Assembly (NCBI RefSeq): GCF_050436995.1
Contig: NC_134747.1
Location: forward strand, 11,725,501-11,789,500
DNA length: 64,000 nucleotides
Source of the DNA: Anticarsia gemmatalis
Lineage: Eukaryota > Arthropoda > Insecta > Lepidoptera > Erebidae
Direction of reading: 5' to 3'
In this document: piece after piece, positions 43,263-55,900 of the stretch
Layout of the letters: every line of letters begins with the position of its first letter
Numbering within the stretch: position 1 is the stretch's first letter
The notes under the pieces: model-generated
What the model saw: only the letters and a program-made list of their open reading frames with translations
What the model was told of the DNA's origin: nothing
The model's database searches: none
Translations under genes and position numbers: made by a program

Positions 43263-46200
43263 AAAGCTATATTCAAAGCCAGCAAACCTTACAACTATCA
43301 TATCACCGTATGACGTTCAATTCTATATTTAGAGAAAAAAATACATCTACATTATGTGCTATCTCACTTTTTAAGAATCAAATTGCAAAGAAGGTTAATA
43401 ACTTTAGTCTTTTTAATTTCGAAATCACTTGCGATTCAGGAAACCATTGCATTTTAGAATTTTGAACTTGAAGCGTCTGAATAGAACATACCTACCTAAA
43501 GTTTTTAAATAAATATATTTTTCTTTTATGGAAAAAGTTTTTCTTGCCCTCTATCATATCAAAGCTACTTCACATTTTATGCATCACAGTGATAGAATCC
43601 CAGGTGCGGCGCCGAAGCATCGATATGTCTGGATTTAATTGGCATGAAGGGATCCAATTCAATTAACATGAAATACTCGGGCTTGGACGTCGATTGGACG
43701 ATATTGTACAGATTATAATACTAGGATTACTGATACTTACTGCAGATAATGGTGGGAGATAGAAAATTTCGTAGATGGAATAGAAGGATAATTTTATTTG
43801 ATTATAGATGAGAGATTAGGTAAGTTATTGGATTTTCTTTATTGTTTCGAATATATATCAGAGCTTACAGTGCAATATTGAACCTTGTACAGGTACACCT
43901 GATTATACATTAAGTAACAAATCTTCACGAATGTATGGAACATGTCAAATATGATTTAGTAATAATATTTTATGTATATTTGTATATATAATAGAACGTG
44001 CTTAATTTTGCAACTTATAAATCGTTTTTTTTTAAGTTCATTATTGTTATTATATTTTACATACGGACATAATTTGATCTTTCTACGATCAGTGCTCTAA
44101 GTCATCGCTGATGTCAGCCATACGGTTATTCAACATTTTAATTTTAATAAATCTTTACATTCAGCTACTAAGCAGTGATAATCACAGCCAAAAGCACCCA
44201 GCAAACACAGAATACTCAACGTAAAATACACTTTACATTGAAAGCTCTGCCAAAATTAATTAAGCTTGCTTATTAAAAATTCAATAGCATTCTAAACGAT
44301 TCTCTCAGTTAATGAATTACACGTACACGTTGTTTCACTCCACGTCGTTTTAAATTAAACTGCATATCTTCTTTAATATTTTACAGTAAATTGTAGTGTG
44401 GTTGACGCTAGTCTGAATTTTATAGCGAGAACACGAATTTTAGTGAATATTTCGAATTTATGCTTCGTTGGTTTAGCGCGAGTGTGATTGCCAACTTTTA
44501 GCAAATGTTATTTGGAATTTTGGAAATGTTTAGTTGCATGTTTTAGTATTATATATTTCTTTAGCAGGTACATTTAGGTGCCAATGAGGTATTTTATTGA
44601 AAAGTCGGGAGTTCCTAAAATGTCCTTACTTATTAAAATAGATATTGCTCTCTAACAATATCGCTATCGACACCCACGTGCGAAAACCGGCCGTCATGTA
44701 AAATGAGTAACCAAAAAAAAAACCGTTAACATTTTTATCCTAGCTAACAATTATTACTTCATCAAAAGATCTTATTTATACAATTAACACTTCAAAAATA
44801 AAAATTCAGGTCGCCTCCACGTTCCTAAAATAGCTCAAATTTTAAGACAAACAAAAAAAGGGGTGAAAACGAGAGGCCTTATTTTTCTCACAAAGAATGA
44901 AATTTTTCCCAACCCTTCCGATGAAGTCCCTGGGTTATGAATCTACTTGGAATTTCATTACAAAATTTTGTTCAGGTTCATGTCATCGATGCCTTGGAAA
45001 GGGCGCTCGTAACCCGTTTATTTGTGTGAAATATCGGGAATACTCAGGTTCGGGTTGTAAACGGGTTATTTTATTGATATTACTTCTCACTATGATGTGT
45101 TCAAAGACACTAGGTAAGAATTTATATGTAAGTCTCTCAAATGTTAAGTTAACACCGCTATGTATAAGATAATTTTTTAGCTTTGAACTATTATTATCTT
45201 GTTCTTTTGTCTACATGGTTAGAGCAATAACTCGTAAGTTTGAATTTAGTTTGATATACCTAAGCACTTTAATTAAATAAAGGTTTGACTTGCTAGTCGT
45301 ATCGGAATTTGTAAAGCCAACTTGTCATAAGAAAATTACAGACAAATCAATTGTGTATTTATTTCGTTTATATTTTTAATCTCTATAATACATACTCTAT
45401 AATAGTCTTCTCTAGAATAACAAACCACAGATATAACTACTTAACATCGTTATATTTTCCAATTTATTTATGATTGACAACAAAATGGCGACTGTCCAAA
45501 ACATTTGACTATATTATTACAATTTGTGTCCAACAGGAAAATCCAATATTAATATTTAATCGAAAAATACGATTTTCCCTCTTCTTAACGTGTATTATAA
45601 ACCCTTTTATTATAAACTTAACTATAAAGTATTGGAAAAAAAATAAAGCACAAAGTATAAAACATTGATTAATGTGAAGTGCCACCATTTCTTTTTTTAG
45701 TTTAGCTCATTAATTACAGCTAATGACGCGGCTTACTTCAGCGTCTAATCGATAATTAATTAATGAGTTTTAGACATTTCGCGATCAGTCCTAGATTACC
45801 TTCTAGGGGTCATTGACCCGAGATACTTCTTGCTATAAGTAATATATAGTACCTATTAAAAACCTTAGTAAAAAGGCATGAACCTTTAAAATATTACAAT
45901 AAACTAAGTCAAAGACCTTCAGGGCTTGAACAACTATGACACTAGGTTGACCACTAACTATACTAGAAATAAATGAATGAACATAATATATCAAAATGCA
46001 TGTTCCTTGCGTCTTTTACGTACTGATTGAACCCTCAGGAAATGTCATCTACCGTAGTTTGTCAAAGAAGTAGGTATAGAATGAACGCAAAATAATACAA
46101 TAAAATAGTACGCGCATTACACCGCGTATTATACTCTCAAACTAACATGCTCCAGTGTGTTATTGATAAATTTCTTAGCATACTTGTTGCACAAAGTGAT

Positions 46201-47077
46201 TCTGCATCTTCAGGCATCTATTTTCTTCAAAAACTGACACAATCCACGTAAACTAAGTAATTATTCACAGTTAAACCTGTAAATCTTATACAGTACAAAG
46301 GGATGTTTACCCCAGTGCATATACCTAGTGGTTAATTCCCACACGGTTCAGCCTACATATAAATTTAATGAGACCCTGCACCCACTAATTAGAACGGCGT
46401 GCTCGCAAAGGTATTATTTTTTGTAACAATGTGACCTCATCTTGGGGAGAGTTGTTTATTTTTTGGCTTGATTACGCTGAGTAATGAAGGTTTCAACGGT
46501 TTTAATGTTCTGTATTTTGAGAAGGAAGATTTTGCGTGGAAATCTAATGAGTTACGGCTTCCTGTATCAAAAAATCATCATATTTCAAGATAAAATGCAT
46601 GTTCTGACCAAAACACTCTCGTATAAATTGATTTTATTATACAAAAATCTAGATATGTTGATATTAGAAAGGCGAAATTCTAGATATCCGTATCTCATGC
46701 GTTTATATCTAAACCGCCGATCCGTCGTCTTTAAGTGAGGCATAAACTACATACTTTATTATTTATAAAAATAAATATCGTTCCCAAATTACATACGAGT
46801 ACAAAATAATATTCTTTCACAGAATGGTTTCAGTACAAAACATAACCAAATATTTATATTGAAAATCACAGTAACGTAAACAGTTTATTGCGGCACGTCG
46901 TGCATTGACAGTCCTGACCGCATCGACTGCAACGAATATTTCTGGTTTGAAGCATAAAGGGAATTTGTTACAACGCTTTTATTGTTTTTGAGAGAATATT
47001 TCATAAAACAAAAGTAGAAATCCGATGGTATGAAAAATAATATAATTAATTTTCCGTTTGATGAGAATATACATACA
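43263..47077. other. AT-rich stretch without a recognised gene
   Basis: Open frames at 44897-45172, 45474-45668 and 46484-46738 (plus) show no recognisable domain. The tract 43598-43710 is less AT-rich. No repeats were recognised. Confidence 0.45.
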
Positions 47078-47272
47078 CTACAGTACCTCGATTCTCTACC
47101 CATATCGACTACCGACAACCGGCTAGCTATCGAAATTTTGACATTTAGAATGTACTGCCAAAATGTTTCCTACGACACCCGTCAGAGGCGCTGATCAGAT
47201 TTTCATACAAAATTTCTCGATGACAGTTCGGTTGCCGGTAGTCGATAGTAGTAGAGAATCGAGGCACAGTAG
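47078..47272 (+). mobile_element. AGAGGCGCTGATCAG-family element, best full copy
   Basis: The 22-base ends 47078-47099 and 47251-47272 are reverse complements with two mismatches (right end GTAGAGAATCGAGGCACAGTAG). Further inside, TCGACTACCGACAACCGG pairs with CCGGTAGTCGATAGT, and ATCGAAATTTTG with CAAAATTTCTCGAT, so the whole 195-bp unit can fold back on itself. The core GTCAGAGGCGCTGATCAG lies near 47181-47198. There is no coding capacity. It is MITE-like, of unknown superfamily. Confidence 0.82.
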
Positions 47273-47408
47273 CTCAATTGTCTACCACTATCGACTATCG
47301 ACAACGTGCTAGCTTGTAATAGGCCGCGTAGGAACTATTTTGGCAGTACATTTTAAATGTCAAACTCTCGATACTCGACAGTACCGACTGTAGAGAATTG
47401 CGCTACTG
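47267..47408 (-). mobile_element. Second family element, sharing its end with the first
   Basis: The ends CAGTAGCTCAATTGTCTAC and, in reverse complement, CAGTAGCGCAATTCTCTAC are inverted repeats. The inside carries ATTTTGGCAGTACATTTTAAA and GTCAAACTCTCGATACTCGA, matching the reverse complement of the first copy. The CAGTAG at 47267-47272 belongs to both elements. The AGAGGCGCTGATCAG core is mostly missing. Confidence 0.75.
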
Positions 47409-49144
47409 CTCGAGCCGTAGAAGCTGTATTTTAACTAAACCAAAGTGTTTTAACCTAACATGCTCGTACCATAACTAGTTGTTAATTACCTACGATGACT
47501 GTAACAGCAATTAAACTTAATTAACACTTACTTTTAAACACAACACCTAGAATTTAACGACAAAACTAAATATAACGTGTCGACAGAGCTTTGTTCTATT
47601 TTAAGTCCTATTATACTTTAGTTTTGCTGTAATGTTTCCATTTGCATAATATGACGTCACAGGTTCCAAAACAAAATAAAACTGTAACTTTGAAACTTTT
47701 GCATTGCATGATTGTTTTCTAAAGCCATGTACACATAACTAAACTAACTGTAACATCATATATTATGTATATTGTAATGTATTTATTAGATGAGGAACGT
47801 CATATTGTTGTTTGGTTGTGTGTACAAATTTATTATTAAACGGGGTATTAAATATGTATAAGTGCTACCACAGATAGCGTAGTATGCTCAATCATTTAAG
47901 ATTTTCTATTCTGGAGACTGAGAATTTATTTCAACTATAAATAAGTAATTCAATTCATTATCTCTGTCTGAACATACGACAATGCAATATTACTCCACAG
48001 ATGGTCAACCTAGCCTAGCAGGTACTGTAAACAAAACCTTATTCTGCATTTATGGATCTTTCTCTTTTTCCAAATCCTCTTGTAAGTTTGAACTGCCCTT
48101 TCTATATATATAAATTTGACAAACTGTGGTAACATTAATATCAATTACAAATCTGTCTGTACACTCAGCGACAAAATATTAGTCCACTTGACAATTGCTT
48201 AGTAAGCAGAGTATGACGCAGAATCAAAATCTTTATAAATAGAAGCGTCAGCAAACATCAATCAATTCCTAAGAACTCCGAAGTAAAGACTAACAAGTCT
48301 TAGATACCAATAAGAATCTGACCGTCACTGTTTTGTTTGGGATTAAAACAAATTGTTTTTGTCATTGAAATTCAATTCGTTGATTTGTTTTTCCGTGGGC
48401 GGCGTCGATTCGGAAATTATTATGTTAGAACAGAATGCGCTGTGGAAATTACTTTTTTATTTGAATTGTTTGTGTTGAGGCTAGTTTTGGAGTTTTGATT
48501 AAATGGTTTTTGTTTTTATTGTGAAAAGATAATAATATATTTTTTTTAAATGTCATGCTTATCGTCGAGGACGAGCTAGTTGTAGTCTAGTTTCTAGTGA
48601 TATAAACGAAGCACGCTGATATAATACGTACACAGACTTTTAAACCTTATCAAATCGTTATTTTTTCAATCCCTCTTAAAACCAAATGTAGATTTTTTAA
48701 TCCACAGAAATTACGATTCTATATAGTTCTAACAATGTCAAGACAAATCGACATTGTTTTTTTTATTTTAAAGATTGATAAAATATGAACTGCTACAAAT
48801 ATAAATAACTTTCTAACTCTCTTATGCTAAACCTAGCAAAAGGACATTACCCTACAACAAGTAACACTGAAATGAACAAAATATCAATACAATACTTCAC
48901 TACGATATATAATTAAATTAACCAGTACCAATTATTATTAGTGAGCCGTTGAAGCATGCCTCTGTAGGCTTTGACAAGCGAGCGGAAGTGTTCCAACTGT
49001 TGAGAGGTTCACGCTATTACTAACGAGTACCTGCTAATTGGCTGCTACAAAAATTGTACGTAAATATTTTGCGTTATAGTTCAAATAAATATTTTTCCGA
49101 CCATTTAACAGTTTTGTGAAGTTTGGTTAATGATTATAATAATT
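47409..49144. other. AT-rich stretch without a recognised gene
   Basis: Nothing recognisable was found. A short less AT-rich patch at 48955-49030 is unexplained. Confidence 0.45.
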
Positions 49145-49195
49145 GAAACATAAAACATATTTCAAAAATAAAATTTGAAATATGTTTTATGTTTC
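49145..49195. repeat. Perfect 22-bp hairpin with 7-base loop
   Basis: 49145-49166 (GAAACATAAAACATATTTCA...) is an exact reverse complement of 49174-49195, with loop AATAAAA. There is no flanking element. Confidence 0.92.
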
Positions 49196-49381
49196 TAATG
49201 AATTTTGGGGTATTCTTAATTAAATTAAATAAATAATTGGGGCTATTTTTAATTTATGTGACAGCATTTTTTTTATACTAACGTCTTTATTAATCAGTAT
49301 TTTTATACTTTAGTCTTTATACCACCACACGATGGGGCTTGTTAGAAAATATCTTCCAATTTTAGTTTTCATTTTAAGTAA

Positions 49382-49446
49382 TTGCATACATACGTATAAA
49401 ATCCCGGCTTTTTCTTGGGTAGGCAGCGACCAAAGAACTCCACAAC
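49382..49446 (-). repeat. Lepidopteran repeat end with TATG-like tail
   Basis: On the minus strand GTTCTTTGGTCGCTGCCTAC then GCCGGGATTTTATACGTATG parallels the block at 10805-10884. Confidence 0.5.
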
Positions 49447-49899
49447 ATTAATTCTTCAACATGTTTACCCGTTCAATCATTCGAATAAGTGTTTATTTTA
49501 AAATATTTTTTAGAAATTAAATCTTCATTATTTATGCATGACACCTCTGTTCCTACATCTTGTATTAATCTACGTAGATCTCTCTCTGTCGTACATTAAT
49601 CTGTATCTTGAGGAATGTCTTCCTTCGGCTTACAGGCGTGACGGATACAAAATTTAATTTCCTTGTTCAAGGGGATTAGCAAGGTAATTAATATTATTAT
49701 TAAGTGAGTCTTGTAAGATAAAATTATATTGTCTATTGTACCTATAGGTAATATTATATTCACAACACCCACGTTGAAAGGAATATTTTGTTAATTCAGT
49801 ATTCCGGGAACTTTAGAACTATTATTGAAATAATGATATAATAGTTTTAGAACATAATAATAATATAGAGTGCATCGTTCGTGAAGTAGTTAAAAAAGG
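49447..49899. other. AT-rich stretch without a recognised gene
   Basis: Nothing recognisable was found. Confidence 0.45.
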
Positions 49900-49909
49900 T
49901 AATTTATCT

Positions 49910-49929
49910 GGGGGCACGGAAGTGCCCCC
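49910..49929. repeat. 8-bp GC-rich hairpin
   Basis: GGGGGCAC pairs exactly with GTGCCCCC across the loop GGAA. Confidence 0.85.
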
Positions 49930-50150
49930 GCAAGTCGAGCAAAAAAAAGCGGCACGGCCGTACCATCCTTTTCTCGAAGCAATTCGGGCTATTTTTGACA
50001 CCCCTATAATTTCGTTGTGGATAAAACAAGAAGCCTGAATTTTCAGCAACTAATCAGTCATTGTATATACACGGTATATTTAAAATTTCAGTCAATTTGA
50101 ACAAGTAGTTTAAGAATGACAACTTGTTAAAGTTTCTGAATTTTGTCACT

Positions 50151-50198
50151 CACTGATTCACTGATTCACTGACTCACTGACTCACTGACTCACCGATC
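50151..50198 (+). repeat. Octamer tandem repeat, about six units
   Basis: The units are CACTGATT twice, CACTGACT three times, then CACCGATC. The array sits inside the probable dispersed repeat at 49900-50520. Confidence 0.9.
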
Positions 50199-50598
50199 AT
50201 CAAAAGTCTAAGGTACTTCTAGCAGACTTAGAAGCTTCAAATTTAGAATACATATAGGGTTTAGTGTCTTAATCATGGGAAAAATTTAATATTTTCTAAT
50301 TTCGGTTCAGTTTTCTAAATACACTAACTGCAACAATAACTTTGTAATTCCATATAAATGTATAGGATTACAAGGTTACATTTGCAGTTAATGAATCATT
50401 ATTACTGTAGAAAATAAAATAAATAGGTGTAGATAGGTACCTACTATATGAGGCATAACGGGAGGGGGTATAGGGTGGGTAAGGGTGTTTAGCCCATGAA
50501 ACTGAACAACATTACCTTAGGAAAATATGTTGAATTATGAAAAAAAAACGTCTTTACATACAAATTGGACTTATGTTCCCTCTACAAAAAGAAGTGAG

Positions 50599-51072
50599 AT
50601 GCCATCAAAAACATTCTGTAAAATTTCCAAGTCTCGCCGTAAAAAGTTGTGAGATCTATATAATACCAAGTCGATTAATCTATTTAGTCTCTACTTAAAA
50701 TACATTCTGTCTTAAGTTATTACGTATGTTATTATCATGCCAATTTAAAAAAAAAATACGTTTAAAACAAAATAGATCGACTTGGTCATCGCAAGAAAAC
50801 ACAAATTCGCCATTAACATTTCGGGAGCATTAGCTTCTCCTCGTGCTGTGTAGTGTGATACAAACTAATAATCAAATCATGCGATGGCCAAGTCGGTCTA
50901 TTTGTTTTAAACGTATTTTTTTTTAAATTGGCATGATAATAACATACGTAATAACTTAAGACAGAATGCATTTTAAGTAGAGACTAAATAGATTAATCGA
51001 CTTGGCATTATATAGATCTCACAACTTTTTACGGCGAGACTTGGAAATTTTACAGAATGTTTTTGATGGCAT
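50599..51072. mobile_element. Near-perfect 474-bp palindromic element
   Basis: The left arm 50599-50793 (195 nt) and right arm 50880-51072 (193 nt) are reverse complements with four substitutions and two single-base length differences, about 97% identical. The arms begin ATGCCATCAAAAACATTCTG and end near CTTGGTCATCGCA. The 86-base centre includes ATTTCGGGAGCATTAGC and is unrelated to the arms. There is no open frame. It is a foldback-type DNA element or a recent inverted duplication; a transcript would form a long double-stranded hairpin. No clear target duplication was found. Confidence 0.9.
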
Positions 51073-52822
51073 ATAATATAATAGAACATGGTCTAACACA
51101 AGCATCAAAGTTTCGCAGTAACTACAGATTGAAATCGCGCCACCCAACAGTTTTTGCTACGGTTATACATATTTATTAAGTTGTTCATTTTATAAGTTTA
51201 AAAAAGTATAGCAGAAATCTACTGACAATTACGTATTTATAAAATAATTTAAAAGATCAATATTTTAACAATTGCTCTAAATTAGTTAGCAGCGATTATT
51301 CTCCATCAATCAATTTTATTACAACTCCAAAGTGTGACACAATATAGCTTTAGTAATAAAAACCTATATACATACAATATAAAATTTTAACTGCCTTCAA
51401 ATCCTTTTCCGTTCTTCTAATTTTACTCTTACTTCGCGGTTGGTTTGTCGTCATCAAACCGTGGGAGCAGACATATGACACGGTGCTTTTCTTCGAATTG
51501 ATCACGATGAGGAAAACATTCTTGGTTACGATATTGTATTCTTTTAAAGGTGAAGAGACAGTTTTTATCTTAGGTAAATCTAATCATTTAATTACCTTTT
51601 TTTCTGACGCTTAGTAAAAAGTGTATTTTATATTGTAAATTCATGTTAAAAAAAATAAAAGCTCTATTTAAATTGCGTATTTTTTGCGTAAAAATAGTCC
51701 TCGATAGTAATGAATATGAATTCAAGTAACAGCTTTATTTTTATAACCTTACTTTTATTCCCTCTATTCCTCTTTTTGTCAATAGCTCCACGTAAATTCA
51801 GTTTAATGCTAAAGCTACGTACATTCATTAACTGCAAGTGTACTAAAACTTTTCCCATAAAATTTATTTATTGTTGCGTAACAACCACGTTCAAATTAGA
51901 ATTCCCTATGCAGTGTTATTAACACAAATCACATTGACATTAATAACTACTGTTAATGAACCTAGTTCATAAACATACCAGATTTTGCCCGCGACTTTCG
52001 GAGGGGAGAGGGCTAAAGATTTCATTCTCAATAACCTATTACTCGAAACTCTACCACATACCAAGATAATAAAGTTTACCGCTAGTTTTTTTTTAGCCAA
52101 GAAATAGAGCCTTTTAGGCTAGTTATGTAGATAACAAACAAAACCAAACAAACAAAAAAATATCAACCAAAAATATATTGACAGAAAAACTGCCTAATTT
52201 GGCCTTTGAATATTAATAGGTACGAATACGTGTTTAGGTTGTTTTTATATATAATTATTTTGGGAAAGCAATATTTGTATTATAATACCGCACAAATATC
52301 AAATCTGTGATTTGTATAATACCAATTATTATGCGGCTGTTTTCAATTATGATTCTTAAACGTCTAAAGCATTTCGTAACATATACTATACTCATTCCAA
52401 AAATATCACAAAGACCCAAGCTACTAATCTTCACATACCAAAGTCTCTATCCATACACTTCAAACAAATAGCTTTTCACCGTCATAAACAAAAGTGGTTT
52501 CAAAAAACACCTGCCTCTCCAAGATTAATTATTTAATGCTAAAAACTCGACAAAACGCATATTAAAACCGTCGGTCTTGTTTTAACATACACCATATGCT
52601 ACTATGTAATCATGTTAAAACAACACCCCTTTATATGGCCTAAAAGGTTGTATACTTAAGGTTGGATACATTGAAAGTCAGAATACATTTTGAAATATGG
52701 TTACGTTTTGGTTGCGTTTGCGTTAAAGATGTACGAGGTAGCTAAGCGGTGTGCGAGGAAAACCAGAAGCGATATGGTTTTTGTAGTCCATTGTGTTTAT
52801 GGTAATTGCTTCGCCATTTCTA
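51073..52822. other. AT-rich stretch without a recognised gene
   Basis: Nothing recognisable was found. Antiparallel short frames at 51664-51922 lack motifs. Confidence 0.45.
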
Positions 52823-52970
52823 CGGTGTGGGTGGGTCGTGAATTCGATTCCCACACCCACCTAATGTCTGTGCGATTTAAATTTGTTGTTTTTGGTCTAG
52901 TTGTGCTTTGTCTTTTGTTTGTAAGTGTGTTAAGTCCTTGGTGCACAAACACAATTCTTAATGCAAGAGT
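52823..52970 (+). repeat. Diverged SINE, relative of the 8.35-kb copy
   Basis: GAATTCGATTCCCACACCCA is a box B-like sequence followed by GTGCGAT, GGTCTAGTTGTGCTTTGTC, TTTGTTTGTAAG and CAATTCTTAATGCAAGAGTT. In the minus-strand SINE at 8349-8560 the same order reads GTGCGAT, GGTCTGGTTGTGCTTTGTG, GTTGTTTGTATG and CAATTCTTAGTGCGGGAGTT. The head is largely decayed. The 131-codon frame over this area is incidental. Confidence 0.72.
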
Positions 52971-55900
52971 TAACGTTTCAGAAGATAATAAAATAATTAA
53001 AATAGCATTAAATGTGCTCTGGTATATTATAAAACATGGCTTAAGTAAGATTTCTCATCACGCACAGCTTCGCTACCTACGCTAGCTCATCTTTAGTGAA
53101 AACGCGGCCTTAGTAGTGGTAGGGTTTCATGAAATGAGTTTGGTGTACTTTATAAAAGAGCTTGTTTGAATTTCGTTCTTAGTTTCAGGTGGTTTTTTAA
53201 TGTGTTGTACGTACCGTGTAATAGAATCTTTCTATTATGTAGTATCTAACGATACGTTGGAACGAAATTCGTTTCTCGACAAAAGGTACAATGTATTATT
53301 TTGGTTTTTAAATAAGTCTTTGACCATTTTCAGGTAATGTTACTGACCTACAAATGTTTTTAAGTATTTCCTTACAAAATTCTGCTTTACGTACAAAAAA
53401 AAATTATAAAACATTTTAGTAAGAGTTCGCAGAACTTGCGCTCGAAATTTTATTAAAATTATAACGTCGTTAATTTAAAATATACAGTTTTATTTTTGTA
53501 TATACTAGGACATAGTATATATAACTACTTTCTTAACATTTTATTGTCCAATGAAGTCAAAAAACAATAAAAAATATCCTTTACTATTCTATAAACTTGC
53601 ATCAAACTAGCCTAAGCACTAGCTTGCAACAAGGAATTTTCTTGAACCTACAATCAACATTCTACAAACCACAGTGTAAATAAATAATGTGACGTATGAC
53701 ATCTTTACAACAGGCAGTTGTAAATAATAGAGGAAAGGGGGCGTACACAAATAGATTTGTTAATGCCCCTTGATTGATGGATAAACGTGTGTTTGAGCTG
53801 TCAATCTTTGAAGGTGACAAGCATTTTATGGTTATTTGATTGGTGTGAGAGTCACGTTATGGAGTAATATTTTAGTGAACGGTTTGAATGCTATGGTTTT
53901 AATCAACTGATTTGATTTGACGGTGACTTTTTAGGGACAAGTTTTATAATGATAATATTACAGAAATGTTAGCGATTTCTAGCGACATTTGTATATTTAT
54001 CCAGTAGCGTATCCTACCACATAAGATCACTTGCTCGTAAAACACTGGTCAGTATGAGTAAAAATGTACTGACTCTTCTATGACAGTATTCAATAGCTTA
54101 ATTTATAGATACATATTATATGCAAGAACAGTTATTAAACAATACAAACAGAACGTGGTAGAAGCAAAACACAAAAAGAAAAATTAAACACAATAAGTTT
54201 GTCAGAAAAAAAATGTTTGATGATTAAACTTCCAAAAAGGTTTCAGCAAATTAGTATCATTTCCTCAAACAGACTAATTTCCAAGAGAATATCCAACATT
54301 GATAGTGCAGGTGCATTGCAAGCCTTTGACATTTACTCGAAGCTAATTTACCGTTTTCAACTTTTAATAGTGCGCCTCGTAACGATCGTCATTATAGCGA
54401 GGATGGGTAATAGGGATCGTGACCTACTTAAATAATAAGAACAGAATAAGTGGTTTGTTTTTGTGATTTCATTTTAAATTGAAAGTGAGGTAATTCGTAG
54501 AAATTGAGCGGGTATTTTTGTGAAAGTATTTTTTGTAGGGCTAAAAAAACATTTTCTAGGGGTAATATTAGCATTACAGTAATGCAGTTTAGGCCATCTA
54601 TGTAAATCTTTGCAGTAAAGTTCAACAAGCTTGTTTAAAGCAGGTTTCAGTTTGGTGTCACCGTTTAAAAATAAAAAAACGAAAGTGCAGCAGAAAAAAA
54701 AAGTTAAACTATTATGACACTTAATCTCAGCGTTATATACAGAAGTTGTAATAAGGCGGAATTAGTACCAAAAGCATTCTAGACTAGTATTTACAGATAT
54801 TTATTGATACTATGTTGGTATCTTACTCAGACAGATAACTAGAGCAGTAAAGCTACTACCAGAATGTAACCAATCTTCTTCGAATAGCTCAACCGTATTT
54901 ATTTGCATGCAACACCTGTTAGGGCTAGGTTTGAATGCTAGCGGTTTAGTAAAACAAACAAATTGATTATTATTTTCAAGAAATGTAAAATGAGAATAGG
55001 CTAAGATAAAGATGAAATATTGCAGTACAACACAAAGCGTGTCAATAACTGCTGTTTTTACAAATTGTATCCATTTTTTATAAAACGTTAATATTGATTA
55101 AAACACTTCCTTAAACACCAAACCCTTTTGTAAGACATCTACGAGTAAATGCAAGTATAGAGACCAGTATACTCGAACTTTCCAGAATTAGAATTTTCAA
55201 CCTTTTAAAACGTCAACATCGTAGTGTTTTCGATTATGTGTCGAAAGCCTATGAATTTTGAATTAAAATCGCTCCTAAGATAACCCGCTAATCGCTTACA
55301 ATGTGACAGATCAATACAAGATAGGTGAGCGTTGTGAGTGACATCTAATCTTGAAACGTTGAAACACGATGCCTACCGATGCAAATGTTGCTTGCATTGA
55401 TCCAATACGTCTTGAAATAGTCTTACCTATGTTTGTACACGAATATCACACGTAAAATATACGTAGAGTGTGTTATATAATTTCTAGGAAGATTTCTTGA
55501 TAGTTTTTTTGTACCTTGGTTATATTGAAGCTTACCTTGATAAATTAAATAATTTTTGAGTTACAATGGACTTTCTTTTTTTATGTTATTAATCAATTTA
55601 AAGAATGAGGGGGATCTATATTGATGTTTATTGTGTTTATTTGCACAGATAAATCATCTACGTAAAACCGTTAAGATGAGACATCTTCAATTTTCATTTT
55701 CGTAGAGGATCCATGTCTCTAGCGAATTGCTTAATACTTCAACATCACTACCAAAATTCGTACTTCATTTCTACTTAAAAAACTGTTCTAATCTTAAAAA
55801 AGTAAAATTTTACAAAGAATGACTCGATCCATTTATCAAATGGTGTGACGTCATAAAGTTGGTATAATTCTTTTCTCTTATAATTCTCAAGTGGGCAATA

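Larger units (their letters stand above)
49900..50520 (+). repeat. Probable dispersed repeat with GC hairpin and octamer array
   Basis: The block contains a hairpin at 49910-49929 (GGGGGCAC / GTGCCCCC), the phrase TTTTCTCGAAGCAATTCGGG, GTGGATAAAACAAGAAGCC, an octamer array at 50151-50198 and CATCAAAAGTCTAAGGTACT. I recall this order from lepidopteran repeats, but the class is not known to me and the ends are approximate. Confidence 0.5.

Noticed and set aside
50147..50199. CRISPR-like regular repeat
   Set aside because: The repeats are directly adjacent octamers with no spacers, in an animal genome. It is a minisatellite.
52690..53085. 131-codon plus-strand frame with a hydrophobic segment
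   Set aside because: It runs through a diverged SINE (52823-52970), so the frame is incidental.
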